Positions 1 to 12,015 of a DNA stretch of 20,348 nt are shown piece after piece. The notes below the pieces were generated by a model. The model was not told the origin of the DNA. It worked only from the letters and a program-made list of their open reading frames with translations, and did not search any database. The number at the start of each line of letters is the position of its first letter. Within the stretch, counting starts at the first letter, position 1. Where the stretch lies: contig NW_003107090.1 of NCBI RefSeq assembly GCF_000003605.2, forward strand, positions 631,197-651,544, written 5' to 3'. The DNA comes from Saccoglossus kowalevskii (lineage: Eukaryota; Hemichordata; Enteropneusta; Harrimaniidae). The translations under genes were made by a program, and so were the position numbers.

Positions 1-615
1 TTTGACTATTATAACTATTGAAGATGTCATTTTTCAACACTTTTCTCTACGCTAACGATGTATAAATTACACAATCTATTCGCCACAAAATTGGCTAAAA
101 TATGATGTCTCATGGACGTTTATGTGAGCTGTTGACGTTGAGTTACGGCCTTGGGAACAGGAAGACGTTCGTAAAATTTAGTCCATAAAGTTCAACAGGC
201 TTTATCTCCAGAACTATGGGGCACATACGAATTTCGAGACGCATTCTCAAAGATCATTATCTTATAAAGCAACAGTAAAAAGATCAGAAATATAGAAAAA
301 AGGAACACCGAGAAACGGCCAATCCCGTTTAGGAGGTTAACGGGAACGATCGTAATTTAATCGCCTGAGCAAATATCAAGACGAAACATATATGATCGTA
401 TTCTGCTATATCTCAGCTTTCTGAAAACATATACATTGCCATAACTACATGCTTAGTAACTGGTGAGGAAAGTCCTAAACTCCATTAAACTATAAATTAT
501 GTTTCCCATCTCGCTACCTTAAAATGTCTATAATCTGCATTATTGCAAAAATTGTATATGATAAAAACACTTGCACTCGGTGTTTTTTATTGCAACAGTT
601 GAGGGATGTTTTTGC
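1..615. other. non-coding, nothing firm
   Basis: AT-rich sequence without a supported gene; the last 60 bases may be a decayed unit of the following tandem array. Confidence 0.6.
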
Positions 616-1050
616 ACATATTGGAAAGTGTTTCCACCAGGGACATGTATAAAAAGGTGCTTATTATCACAACACTTTTTAAAGTGATTTTACTTAAAAC
701 ACATTTGGAAAAGTGTTTCCATCAGAAACATGTATTGAAAAGTGCTTAGTATCACAACACTTTGTGTTTATTATCACAACACGTAACAACACGTGTCTCA
801 ACCGAAGACATGTTTTAATGAATTGTATACTATCACAACTCTATAAAAAGTGATTTCACTAGACACACAGTTTGAGAGGTGTTTTCATAAGTAATATGTA
901 TTGAAAACAATGTTGATCATTGCAATACTTTGAAAACTGCTTTCCCGCAAAACACAATCTGAATATTAACAATGCTTGTAACAGAGACACATTCCACTGA
1001 TAAGATGGTAAAAAAAAAACATTATCATTTTGGAAAGTGTTAATGAGCAA
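616..1050. repeat. degenerate tandem array, ~76-90-bp units
   Basis: About five diverged units start near 616, 701, 791, 867 and 954. Shared blocks, in order, are TTGGAAAGTGTTTCC, ACATGTATTGAAAAGTGCTT and ATCACAACACTTT. Each unit alternates AAGTG/GTGTT with AACAC, so single strands could fold. A partial unit may lie at about 550-615 and decayed remnants after 1050. Units 1 and 2 are most alike. Two short minus-strand open frames across it look accidental. Confidence 0.7.
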
Positions 1051-1924
1051 AATATATTAAATGATAAGTTTTTAGGATCAAGCACTTTGCACCATTGTAC
1101 AGTAATCATAACATACGATAAACGAATCACATAATAAAGTAAGTATGTTTTCCTAAATATAAACATTAATAAGTTAAGTTTGAGTATAACATTTTAAAAA
1201 AACACAGACATATATAGTTGTTTAAAAGTGTTGGCGACATATGTGAAATTTTAACCGGTCTTGAAACTGTAGATACAATACCCAAGACAAAAGATTAATG
1301 AACTGAAACGAACAATAACATCTTTAAACCCTTTCTTCATTGACATAGATGAAAATGCCCAATCTCTTTTTGAAAATACATTGAAGACATTGCAATCCCA
1401 TTCTCACATAATTCCCGAATCTGCATATATACACTTATATTCATCTCATTTCATTAATCTTTCACTTTTCTATTCCTTAAATGGTTTGATTGTTTGTTTG
1501 TTTAAACCACTTTAAAAATCTTCCCCTAAAACGGGAAATGTGTTATTTTCAAACTATATTTACCTAACCAGCCTGAGTGTTCTTTTGGCATAGAGGACGA
1601 GGGTACTGAACTAACAGTAACCCATATTAACAATACAACATTAATTCCAGATATAAGCAATATTATCTTGTCGCTATGATATTTACTCTTAACAATAGGA
1701 AAAGTATAATATTATCAAAATCCAGTGAATTATGTTAATTAATTATTATTATTGTTGTTGTTTCAAGCAATGCAATATCTGAATCAGAAATATGTGATGC
1801 AAAATTTTATTTTTGTTATAAAGCAACGCACATGTAATGTGAAAACAAAAATATGACCACACACCATTAATACGATTTGAACTGAATGTTTCTGTTAAAT
1901 TCTGTCTAACATTTCTATGATTTT
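1051..1924. other. non-coding, nothing firm
   Basis: AT-rich, with scattered remnants of the preceding array and short T/G-rich runs. No gene or complete element recognised. Confidence 0.6.
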
Positions 1925-2562
1925 ATTTAACTCAGGTCATGGTTATGGCGGATGCCGGCAAGGAAGTTATACAGTATGGCATTTTCTGGTCATGTTAATG
2001 TTTGAGTTTAATAATCTGTTAACGTAACAACGCGCACACAATGAAATGAATGGAGGCCTCTGTAAGCGGCAATACAGTACTCAGCGGGCGAGGCTGGCTC
2101 TATCAAGTACACTTTCCACATGGTTCGTAAAGGAGTAACAATATCATCATAATTCCAGGTTTATTAAGGATAACTTCCGGTCCCTTCTTTCCTTCTAAAA
2201 GGCATCATTCGATTCAAGTTGTTGTTGTTTGTTTCTTTAACGAATATTTAACTCAGGTCATGTTTCTTGCGGATGCCGGCAAGGAAGTTATTCAGTATGG
2301 CATTTTCTGGTCATGTTAATGTTTGAGTTTAATAATCTGTTAACATAACAACGCGCACACAATGAAATGAATGGAGGCCTCTGTAAGCGGCAATACAGTA
2401 CACAGCGGGCGAGGCTGGCTCTATCAAGTACACTTTCCACATGGTTCGTAAAGGAGTAACAATATCATCATAATTCCAGGTTTATTAAGGATAACTTCCG
2501 GTCCCTTCTTTCCTTCTAAAAGGCATCATTTGATTCAAGTTGTTTTTGTTTCTTTAACGAAT
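1925..2562. repeat. tandem duplication of a 321-bp unit (~97% identical)
   Basis: Copy 1 is 1925-2245 and copy 2 is 2246-2562, both starting ATTTAACTCAGGTCATG and ending near TTTCTTTAACGAAT. About ten base differences and a 4-base length change in a T/G-rich tail separate them. The unit is more GC-rich than its surroundings (for example GGATGCCGGCAAGG and GCGGGCGAGGCTGG). No reading frame is kept, and I do not recognise the unit as a known element. Confidence 0.93.
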
Positions 2563-2881
2563 ATTACGTCTGTCCACATACTTCCGATGATATAATTCAA
2601 TCGTCAAATGAACGCGGACACGACACAAATTACCTGTTACTTGAACTCGTAACATATAATAATGTTCATCATGAACACCGTCGTTTATGAAAGATATCTC
2701 AAAATGTTTTCAAAGAAGTAGCAAACTAAATCATTGTTCAATATTTGTTATCACATTGTATTAATGAGATTTTTTAACCAACATTTAAATGTGTGTGCAT
2801 TATTAGGGACTTAGAGGGACTTAAATTATACGCAAATTTGCACACGTGTATGGTAATCATCATATTTTATGAAATTCCACT

Positions 2882-2978
2882 TGGGTAGGGGGGATGCTCC
2901 CCGGAAAAGATTTGAAATCTAGACCCTCTGAAACGCTATTTCCTGCATTTTGAGGGGCAAATTTTGCTGACATACATA
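2882..2978 (+). repeat. dispersed repeat, forward copy (partner at 7172-7267)
   Basis: The segment containing AGACCCTCTGAAACGC and GGGGCAAATTTTGCTGACAT recurs in reverse complement about 4.2 kb downstream, with only a few differences over the best 64 bp (2915-2978). This is a multicopy interspersed element or fragment of one; the class is not recognised. Confidence 0.75.
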
Positions 2979-4482
2979 GCTGATTTTAATGACATCTCCA
3001 GGAAAAACTTACTGACCCACGTTTGATTTTTATTTGGGCGGAGGCGATGGCGCCGCCACTGGACATTACATGTGTGTTTGTTTTAGGAAGTGCTTCAAAT
3101 AAAACAAGTGTTTTAGTTACTCCCATGAACACAAAAGTATACATTAACTTTTTGCGAAACATTCACAGCCTGGTATTTTGGATTGAAACATTGTTGGCGA
3201 TTTTGCTTTCTGAATGGTTTCAAATTTAACAGTTTTCTAGAAAAACATTTAAATCACATGTGAGTATGTATAAATGGAATTGGAACTACGACCACCGTTC
3301 ACCAAATGCGGAGTATCAAAATCCAATAGACCACGATCTATTTAGTTCACCATGTGTCTCGATTACTAGCTTTGATTTATAAGTTGGTACATACAAACAA
3401 ATATTTCACAACCTGGTACTTGACATATAACTAATTCTGAAGGTAATGTCATGACCCATCAAAATACGCCTTTGAATTATGTCACTTTTGGTGATTGTCT
3501 AGTTTGCATATACTATAATATTTACCCAGATTTTTCACTTAATGATGATAATACTGTTTGCATAAGGTTGAATGCATTGGTCCACAATTGTCGTATTAAT
3601 AAACACTTCAATGACTTCACTTCACTTTACATTTATGTCCCCGTAAAACATTCAGCGTTTTATATTGAAATAGTGCATTTGTTTGTGTTTACAATGTGCT
3701 TAATTTTCATCAAAACGTGTTTTATTAACTCCCTAAAACACTGCTGTTTCGATAGAAAATACAGGTGTTATAATACACATGTTTTTAAACAGTGTGCTTT
3801 TAATAACGGTGTATTTGAATGAAAAACATGAAAGTAATCCCAAGATTTACAGTGTACTATAGAAATGCCATCTTCACATCCACATAATAAAATTTAAACA
3901 AGCTTGTAATTTATACATGTACTTGCAAGTGCGACCAGATTACGAATCAGAAACCCATTTCTAAATCGATGTAAGTGTGCACTTTAACTGACTTGTATTG
4001 TTAAAAAACTACCCCAATGTTCCGACGAATCGAACAGACTGTAAGGGTGATTGTAACCATACGTAATGTTTAGTGTTGGAAAGCTCAACACTGACTGACT
4101 ATACAAGCGGAAGTATCGGTGTGATATGATCACGACAAACAGGCAGGTTTACACGTAGATGATTACTCGTTAGTACTGATAGCATGCGCATTATATTATA
4201 TTATATCCTCTCGTTTGTCAATAAATACTAGTTTATATTATATGTGCAACTGAAAAACTGTCCTCTTGTATCTCATTAATGAGCTGACTCCCAGGTATTG
4301 CAATTAGCAGTCGACAACAATATGACTGAAGTAGCTGAGTATTTGTCGGCTACAGTGGCAAATGTCAATTACAATTTTGATTATAGTACCCGAAAAAACT
4401 TGATTCAGGTAAAACAATGAATATAAAAATGATGGGAAGTTTCTATTGCGACTTTGGTAATTACATATCATTCTGAGTCAAG
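2979..4482. other. non-coding, possible decayed repeats
   Basis: From about 3080 to 3830, GTGTTTT and AAAACAC blocks alternate in a way that recalls the array at 616-1050, but no period can be fixed. A 123-codon open frame (3451-3822) lies here and looks random. Confidence 0.5.
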
Positions 4483-4660
<178 letters not shown>

Positions 4661-4938
4661 CAGATATAGAGATCAAATTAATTAAGTAATATATTTTATA
4701 ATCAACTTGGCCATGATGTGTACATTCAATCGTTGCCAGGGTGACATTACGCACGTAAAACAGTAAAGGGTCGACTCATTATTCATGTTGATAATACAAC
4801 GATAATAGAATAGAAACCATGTGTCACATACAATGACAGAAACAAGCAACTAGTTAAGTTTGAACATTTGATTACAATTAATATAATGCCGATACAAGTC
4901 CCAAACCCGGTAGAACCCAGGAGAGCTACGTTATTTTG

Positions 4939-4996
4939 TTTCTTTATTACCCATAGTTTCTGAAATGTTTCCTTATTACCCACCGTTTCTGAAATC
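4939..4996. repeat. two-copy 29-bp imperfect direct repeat
   Basis: Units 4939-4967 and 4968-4996 share TTATTACCCA and GTTTCTGAAAT; about 25 of 29 bases agree. Confidence 0.75.
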
Positions 4997-5256
4997 CTTG
5001 ATAAAACACAACACAATAAACAAACCTGTTATCGATTTCCTCGTATATACTGAAGTAGCAAGTTAAACCAGATCGTTATGTATTGATGACAATAAAACTG
5101 TGTGAATACTAAAATACTGACAGATCACTGATTTTTTTACATGGATCCTGATTAATTGTTAATCACGAATTATGAACCACCATGCCTGTCGGGAAGCAGG
5201 TGCGAACATGCCGACAAGCTGCTGGAGTGTATTTCAACAAATAAGAGGCGCAGAAA

Positions 5257-5272
5257 ACCGGAAATGACGTCA
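5257..5272. promoter_or_regulatory. adjacent ETS-like and palindromic CRE motifs
   Basis: ACCGGAAA (5257-5264) directly abuts TGACGTCA (5265-5272). These match the known consensus sites of ETS factors and of CREB/ATF factors. No gene start is visible nearby, so this is a motif match only. Confidence 0.25.
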
Positions 5273-5873
5273 TACTTATATTCATAATTTACATGCATTT
5301 CACAACTGCTTTGATTTTATGGCACGAGTGACCCTCACCCCTTCACGAACTGAATGTTCACGTGCAAAATAGGTGTAGCAATAAATTACTGACGTAAGAT
5401 CAAACTTTCCATTAAGTGTTTACTTACTATTGTCTTCACATGTCCAGGGTAGCGTAAACCTGGGTGGGCGTACACACACCACATCATTGGCAGTCTTGAG
5501 TTTGGAACCTTATTTGGTGGTTGCGAAGACCGAAGTTTCTGCTGAGTGATTCGATGTGTTGCTGTCAAATTATTTTCTTTTAAGGTATTTGCAAATAACT
5601 ATCTACTTATTCTGGCAGATTGTTCTGTTAATATCTTGAGCACAAATGGTTTGATATTTCAGAGCTATATTATTTTATTATGTTGGTGGCTATGTTCATG
5701 TCCGTACACAATCGTACACAATAATTATTAAACATATTTGTTGTCATCATGTCTGCACACAAATTCAACACGACGTGGGCGGAAGGGAGTTGGAAGTGTT
5801 TTTTTTCCTGGCCAGTTTAAGCAACCTACAATCCCCGCAATTCATTGAAGAATATATGTTTTTTTTTCTTATC

Positions 5874-5875
<2 letters not shown>

Positions 5876-5932
<57 letters not shown>
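5876..5932. repeat. (TA)n dinucleotide microsatellite, 57 bp
   Basis: About 28 uninterrupted TA copies, able to form a cruciform. Open frames on both strands through it give only Tyr-Ile repeats and are not genes. Confidence 0.98.
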
Positions 5933-5936
<4 letters not shown>

Positions 5937-6259
5937 CGCCAGTATTGTTCCGCCTTCATAACACTACTTTTATAAACATAAATATTCCATTGTGTTGTCC
6001 AAAGTAATTGTTCAGTTATACAATTTGCTGTCATATAATCTTACGATAAACCAGTGTATCAATCGAATAGTTTTATTTTTGCCTAGTTCTAGTTAATTAT
6101 TTCCATTTTGTTACGTATATTGTAATCCGGTCCATTTATATCAACATGTATTTTTTACAGTCATATTCATACGCTAAGTCTAATTACTTCAGCAAACTAA
6201 CTGTACATAAGTTTTACATCGGTATAACTGGAGCACATTTTGTAAACTGCTATTGTAAA

Positions 6260-6400
6260 TCAGATCTTGCACCTTGGCTAGGACTCTGTAGCTTTAGTCA
6301 AGGTGAAACGGAAGGTGTTCGAACCCACAACTTGAACCACAGCAGGTCTAGCGAACTGAGCTACTGTGAATTTTCGAGGGAGGTTCCGCGGACAAAACGG
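6260..6400 (-). mobile_element. tRNA-derived SINE-like element, minus strand
   Basis: On the minus strand, TAGCTCAGTTCGC (6363-6351) fits the tRNA A box, and GGGTTCGAACACC (6326-6314) fits the B box of the RNA polymerase III internal promoter. The spacing is about 38 bases, slightly shorter than in a true tRNA. The head does not fold into a full cloverleaf by eye, and unrelated sequence follows to about 6260, as in a SINE. The ends and target-site duplications are not resolved. The 115-codon plus-strand open frame across it is not taken as a gene. Confidence 0.55.
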
Positions 6401-6731
6401 GAATTGGAAGGACCATATCAATGTCAAGTGGTACGCTTATTTATGAACAAATACCAAAGCGAACAATACATCATTTGTATTCATATAAAATAACATACAT
6501 TCAGCGCTGTTCACCGGCAAAACAACTGATTGCTGAATCTTTCAGTTGTGCCATTCTTTTCATGGTATAATCAGATACTGTCCAAAAATGTGACGTTGTG
6601 TATCAAATAACCCCCACTGTTGAGTGACTGCTTCCATAATTAACACGTAACTGCTCCCAACGTAACAACGATTAAGCCTACGCGACTGTATTCAAGTATT
6701 AGGAGTGCTCAATTATAATACGTGTGCATTT

Positions 6732-6800
6732 GTCCCAGCTTGGTTAGTGCGCTAGATTCCGTGACAATCGAGAGGTGACATGTTGTTTGAATTATGACTT
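6732..6800 (+). mobile_element. decayed tRNA-like / SINE-like segment, plus strand
   Basis: CAGCTTGGTTAGTGCGCTAG resembles the D-arm/A-box part of a tRNA-derived SINE, and TGTTGTTTGAATTATGAC, about 45 bases later, resembles a damaged B box (GGTTCGAAT). It is weaker than the minus-strand element nearby and has no clear ends. Confidence 0.35.
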
Positions 6801-7171
6801 ACGATTATAATTATAACACGTCAGCTAAATCGTCAAAGTGAGTGACAAATATTTTGTGTATTCACATGCCAATTCCCATCTATAACACTTTTTAAATAAT
6901 AAACATGTACCGTCAAATTCCTTATGTCAAGAATATAACAAATGATCCTAATTTGTGTTCGACACATTCGAGTGGTTACACTAAAGTTTAAAGTAAAATA
7001 TTTCTCCACAATAATATAATTGTTAAAGAATATCTCTGGAATGAACTTGAACAGATAACAGATTTTTCTAGCAGCAAGAGTAAGCCTGGGCCTATCATTT
7101 CACATTTAAATACAAGAGATTGGCTCACACAGTTGCCATGGTGAATCAAGCTGAAACCCGTTGTGTTATAT
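6801..7171. other. non-coding, nothing firm
   Basis: AT-rich spacer with no recognised gene or repeat. Confidence 0.6.
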
Positions 7172-7267
7172 TATGTATGTCAGCAAAATTTGCCCCTAAA
7201 ATTCAGGAAATGGCGTTTCAGAGGGTCTTGATTTCATAATTGAATGGTGAGCAGACCTCACCCCATG
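7172..7267 (-). repeat. dispersed repeat, reverse copy (partner at 2882-2978)
   Basis: Read on the minus strand it repeats AGACCCTCTGAAACGC and GGGGCAAATTTTGCTGACAT from the forward copy; the best match is 7172-7235, with weaker similarity to about 7267. The outer limits are uncertain. Confidence 0.75.
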
Positions 7268-10200
7268 CAAAATCTCGTGCCACTGCCCCTGGTGGTCATG
7301 GGTACTATGCTATGGTGTCATGCAAAAGGAAATGACCCTAAATATGTACATCAAATATGAAGATAATCAATAGTTCAAATAAAAAAATCAGAATAGTCTT
7401 AAAAGTAACACCCCTACGTTTAGCAAAACATGACATTTCATATAATTTATTTTAATCCCCAACAAATAATTTTTGGTTAATGAGGCCAGCATTGCGATCT
7501 TAATGTGTACTGTAGGATAGGAACTTGGTTGAAAATAAACTTATCTTATACATCATACTGGTATATGATTCCCTATAAGAAATATTTTTTTTACCCCAAA
7601 TGTTGAACACGTACGTGTTTAGCAGGGTAAATAGTAATTGCTTGATGAATTCACTTTGCAGTGTTTATTTTTAATTAAAAACGTTTTTTTTTTATCTTGA
7701 AATCCATTCAATTTATCAGAATAACATACATTACCCATTAACTCAGCATTGCGTACATCTATGCAGAGATTTGGATACACTATTAGCTGGTCATGTGATC
7801 TCGTCAATTATTCCCAAACATGTCTTCATTAATACATATGTTAAAACCATTATTCAATGATGATGTCCATAAAAACATATTTCAACAACCCGTAATTTGC
7901 AATTCAGTAATTGCTGCCTGCAGCTATATTTATATATATTACTGTCGAATCAGTGTATAGTTCAAAAAAAATTAGTCCAAGTTAGTGAAAGGTTCAGACT
8001 GTATAAATATGGACTTTGAAAAGTTGTATACAGTGTATTTTAAACTGAGTTTAACTCAATGTGTGGTATTAGGGAAAGCAGTATTGACATTGTATCGATC
8101 AGGAATCGATGATTGATAACACTATTGTTCAGGCTTGACACATATAAATGACAGAATGCCTTTTCCGAAATATGTATTCATGACCACAGAATAGTCATAC
8201 TCGAGTATTGTTGATATATTCAGTTTGTTCTTAGTGTGTTCGTGAATTGTATTGTAATAATTACGTGATTTCAATTAGCATGTGTGTTACAGTCCATTAT
8301 TCACGGCGTGAAGCATAGCTCCGATATACAAGATGCAAATTCCTAATTATCACAAGTGGGTATTCTAATTATACCATCGTAAATTCACAGTCATTTGTAG
8401 CTACATAACTCATACATTGATTTTATTCAGGCCCCTAAGAGCAATATAAGTGTACATTATTTAGCAGTCCGTCCTTGATACAACAAACCAAAGTTCAAAA
8501 AACTTCCAAGGCCAATCCTCGGAGCGTGGTAACAACAACCATGCCGATTCACCGAGTTAATTATTCACTATGGCGATCTGGTGAGACTGGAGCAAAATTA
8601 TTTCTCTAAACTATTAAAAACCTTCAATTTCCCAGGAACGAGGTTTCTCCCACACACTCACGAAATCCATTTATTCTGGACAACAGCGACATGAAAGCAA
8701 AATTAAAACTAGAAGTTCGATTTGTATACACTGAACCAAGCCAAATCTACACTTAAAAATTGATATCTTCTTCAAGTTTGTAGCGTTAGGATGGCGATAA
8801 GCCACATGGCAAATGAAGAGATAACACAGCGATAAACGGAAATATTACAGTGAATAATGTGCCTTGATTCCATCGCTGAGTCAAGCTCAACCCGAAATCA
8901 CACGGGCTAAGGGGCCTGAACTTTCTGTGCAAATTATTTTGTTTACGAATTTAAATTGATCTATTTGTTCTCTTTATCGGTTTATTATTAAATTTGAATC
9001 CGAATCTTGCACTAGTAAAATCATTTCAATTAGTCTTCCAGTTATGCTAAATGATGGAGTTGGGTTATCACCCCACCTTTTCCAGAAGAGTAGAAATATA
9101 TTTATAGAAAATATTCCCTATCTGCAAATTATAGGACAAGTTAAAGGTCCTCCATAACCAGACAAAGATTGTTCAGTCTGTCATGATCTGTATGGCACCG
9201 CTCAAGTACAAGTGATGATTACCGTTTATTGAGCCAACCCTGCACTCCACATTACAAATGTTTACTCGATAATAGTTGGACATACAGTTTCAGCCTCACA
9301 ACGAGTACATTGTCGCTAATATTTTAAGTGAACATTTGTGTTTTTCACCGAATACATTAAAACTCGTGGCACTCGACCGTACATGGGAATCTAAATCAAG
9401 ATATAACAACATGCACACAAATTAATATGAGTAGAAAATAATTCTTATTTGCTTTTATCAGGAACGCATTTTTTCGTTACAAGGTTTTATGCAAATATCC
9501 TTTCTGTGGGTAGTCTACTTCTGCATAAATGGAAACTGTAGTTTCTTAGGATTGCATCATGGCATCGAAGGTTTCAAATGTCGTCATTGTTTGCTAGTGT
9601 AATCATTCATGTAGGTAACATTTATAAAACGAATTTTCCACGCAGACGGCCACGCTGGACTGAACCTGAGTAGCTACAGCATTTGGGGCGTTACATGTTG
9701 TTTACAACAACACACATTAATCAGCAAGGCAATCAACTGATAGGTGAATTTCAAAAGAGTCAAACTTCGTCATGGTATGCCGACTCACATTTACCTTGGA
9801 AACTATGAAGTGTTCCTTGTTTTCAAACGCTATAGTGAAATAAACGACAACGCATACCTGTGTTGTACACTATACAATTACTTGTATACTATGTAATTAT
9901 TTGCTGTCACGTATGGCTTTTTATTATGTACTTTCTTGCTCCTCAATGTAAGTATTTTCTTGTCTTTGTATGTATCATTAATGACAACTGCTGAGCGTAT
10001 CACTATTTCAATCTTGATTAGGCCAAAATATGCACTTTTTTTAAAATGCACTAGCTTTCTAAATATCAGAAGTGAGAAACTGTTTTAGTCTTTTGCCTGT
10101 AACTCAATTATTATATCAAAATATAGTTGTTTGTGTTGGACGATGGTTATGATGGTTTAGAAGTTATTTGTGTAACCATAACATCGCAATGTATGTTAAA

Positions 10201-10491
10201 CCTGATTACAATGGTATAGGACATTCATACGATATTAGACTGGTTGAGTATATCTCCTCACCTTCAACTTCAACTCCTTATACGTGTAATGTATCAAGAT
10301 CAGCTTAACAAAGCTCGATTTACCTGCTTCTATTGTGATAGGCAAGATAATAATAAATCATTCATTCATTTCTATTTCATTTTGAAATGAACATTCATAA
10401 GAAGTCATGACACGTTGAAATGCAGTTTTTGCAATTAAATGCATTATAGTTTAGTGTAATTATAACATGTTTTTTTTTAATAATCACAGAA
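7268..10491. other. non-coding, nothing firm
   Basis: More than 3 kb of AT-rich sequence. I found no open frame with protein-like composition, no splice-linked exons and no clear repeat family. 8500-8930 is somewhat less AT-rich but remains unassigned. Confidence 0.55.
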
Positions 10492-10629
10492 ATGTCCATC
10501 GCTCTCTTCAAGTTTGTTAACAATCAAGTGTATATCTTCTATGGAAGATTTAAAAAGAACTTGGACCCAACCAAGCGTATCACATTATCTTTTTCACGCG
10601 ATAGTGGCGTGCTCAGTTCGTATAGTTAA
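10492..10629 (+). other. unassigned 45-codon open frame behind an acceptor-like site
   Basis: ATG at 10492 and TAA at 10627-10629. The peptide starts MSIALFKFVNNQVYIFYG and contains KKNLDPTKR. Just upstream, a T9 run (10470-10478) and CACAG look like a splice acceptor. I do not recognise the peptide and see no matching donor, so it could be a stray exon, a decayed fragment or chance. Confidence 0.15.
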
Positions 10630-11865
10630 CAGAAATAATGATTTGCACACTGTTTGAGTGCAAAACATAGCGGTGTGTGAGGCTGAAAAATAACTTGCAT
10701 GGCATTTTTATTTCTTAAACTAAGAAAATTAATTTCTGAAAGTATGTTACTTCAGGCAAAATCAATTTACCAATATGGTAATCGTCATATGGATTATTTT
10801 CAACATTTTGCCCCTATTTATTTTTGTCCTGAGTGTACCCAAAACAATAAACGACCCGCCCCTTACATACACAACAACTCAAATTAGGTTCGAAATTGCT
10901 AAGACTAAAGCATGATCAGGTAATAAAATGCAAAAGTATAATTTAGAATGCAGTTGTAACATTTGGCAATAATTGATAAGGTTTTAAACTTCGCCCTATA
11001 GTACGTGATTGTATCTAGGTCATACTCTTAAATTATGAATGCTTGTGCTGTGATTATCATCTAGTCACTGTGCCGTAGTGCCATTTCGAACTGAGTTTTT
11101 TTTTTGGCGAAGAAAGACTTCGTGGTAGGTAGCGTCGGTCTGCAGCGCCAAGGTGATTGCCGTAATTTCCAGGTTGAATAAAATGTTTCACATTGAAACA
11201 AGTGTGTGTTCGTTTGTTTGTACAATTATTTTAATGGTTACACTACGGACAAGTCATTCCAATGGATTGACTCTACTGTAATAACATTACATTACAACAG
11301 TGCAACCATAGACCATATTTTACATATTTAACAGCAATGGTAGAAAAATAACAAATTTATTTAACATTTATTTGGATTGGTTTGCATTCTGTTTTCGTTG
11401 TCAAGTATATAAAAAATTACTATACTGACTTACAGCTGGAGGTTGTTGTATTTCTAAAAGCAGTATCAGTATTGGTCGGGTGCAACATTCCTGATCGAAA
11501 AACATTATTTTACTTATTGGAATTGGTCATTAATGTTTATAAGAATTACTAGTAAAAGTAATCGCAATACCTGCACATCATGACACATTACTTCCATATA
11601 TCTAAATAGATATTAGCCTAGTTCAATGGAAGGGTTATTGTTAAAAATATATATTGAGTGTTGGATACAAACAAATGCACTTCATACGGATAGAACGCAA
11701 TACAGGTATTTATTATTTAAGAGTGTGTTCTTAATATAACCAATGACGGGATTTATTGAAATTATGAAGGCTAAAACCACCCAGTAATAGTATATTTGAA
11801 CCCAACTTGTCCAAAAACAACTAAACAACGCGTTAATCTTTAGTCACTAGGGTAAAAAATTGAAT
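10630..11865. other. non-coding, nothing firm
   Basis: Contains a T-run at about 11095-11105 followed by a small GC-rich patch (11106-11170) with a short hairpin, CGAAGAAAGACTTCG, and another hairpin, GTTTCACATTGAAAC. No gene recognised. Confidence 0.5.
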
Positions 11866-12015
11866 TTAAAGCGGGGCACATGCGCCAGATTGCCATAGCG
11901 TGTCATTGTTTACAAACACACTTCTACCCATAAGTCTGCGTTTTAAGCATGTGTTGTTATCGTCGCTCGGGACCCAATTCCCGCGCGTGCGCAGGTGACG
12001 ACCCTCCCTTTTTAA
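11866..12015 (+). mobile_element. MITE-like element, copy 1 (150 bp)
   Basis: Bounded by TTAA on both sides. The left end is AGCGGGG and the right end is the diverged CCCTCCCTTT. The inner part shares GTCATTGTTTACAAACA, TGTGTTGTTATCGTCG and GCGCGTGCGCAGGTGAC with copy 3. It is GC/CpG-rich compared with its AT-rich flanks. Too small to encode a transposase, so it would be non-autonomous. Confidence 0.75.

Noticed and set aside
3451-3822. 123-codon plus-strand open frame
   Set aside because: AT-driven composition, no recognisable motif, no splice or start context. About one frame of this length is expected by chance in 20 kb of such AT-rich DNA.
5184-5216. Small hairpin TGTCGG / CCGACA
   Set aside because: Six-base stem with an 18-base loop is expected by chance, and there is no terminator or RNA-gene context.
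5765-6034. Open frames on both strands with Tyr-Ile runs
   Set aside because: Produced by the (TA)n tract; the flanking residues have no protein-like pattern.
6146-6493. 115-codon plus-strand open frame
   Set aside because: Runs antisense through the tRNA-derived SINE-like element and has no domain.
8426-8920. Inverted repeat TTCAGGCCCCTAAG / CTAAGGGGCCTGAA as possible ends of a ~500-bp element
   Set aside because: 13 of 14 bases match only at the tips and the flanking arms do not pair. A match this short is expected by chance in a window of this size.
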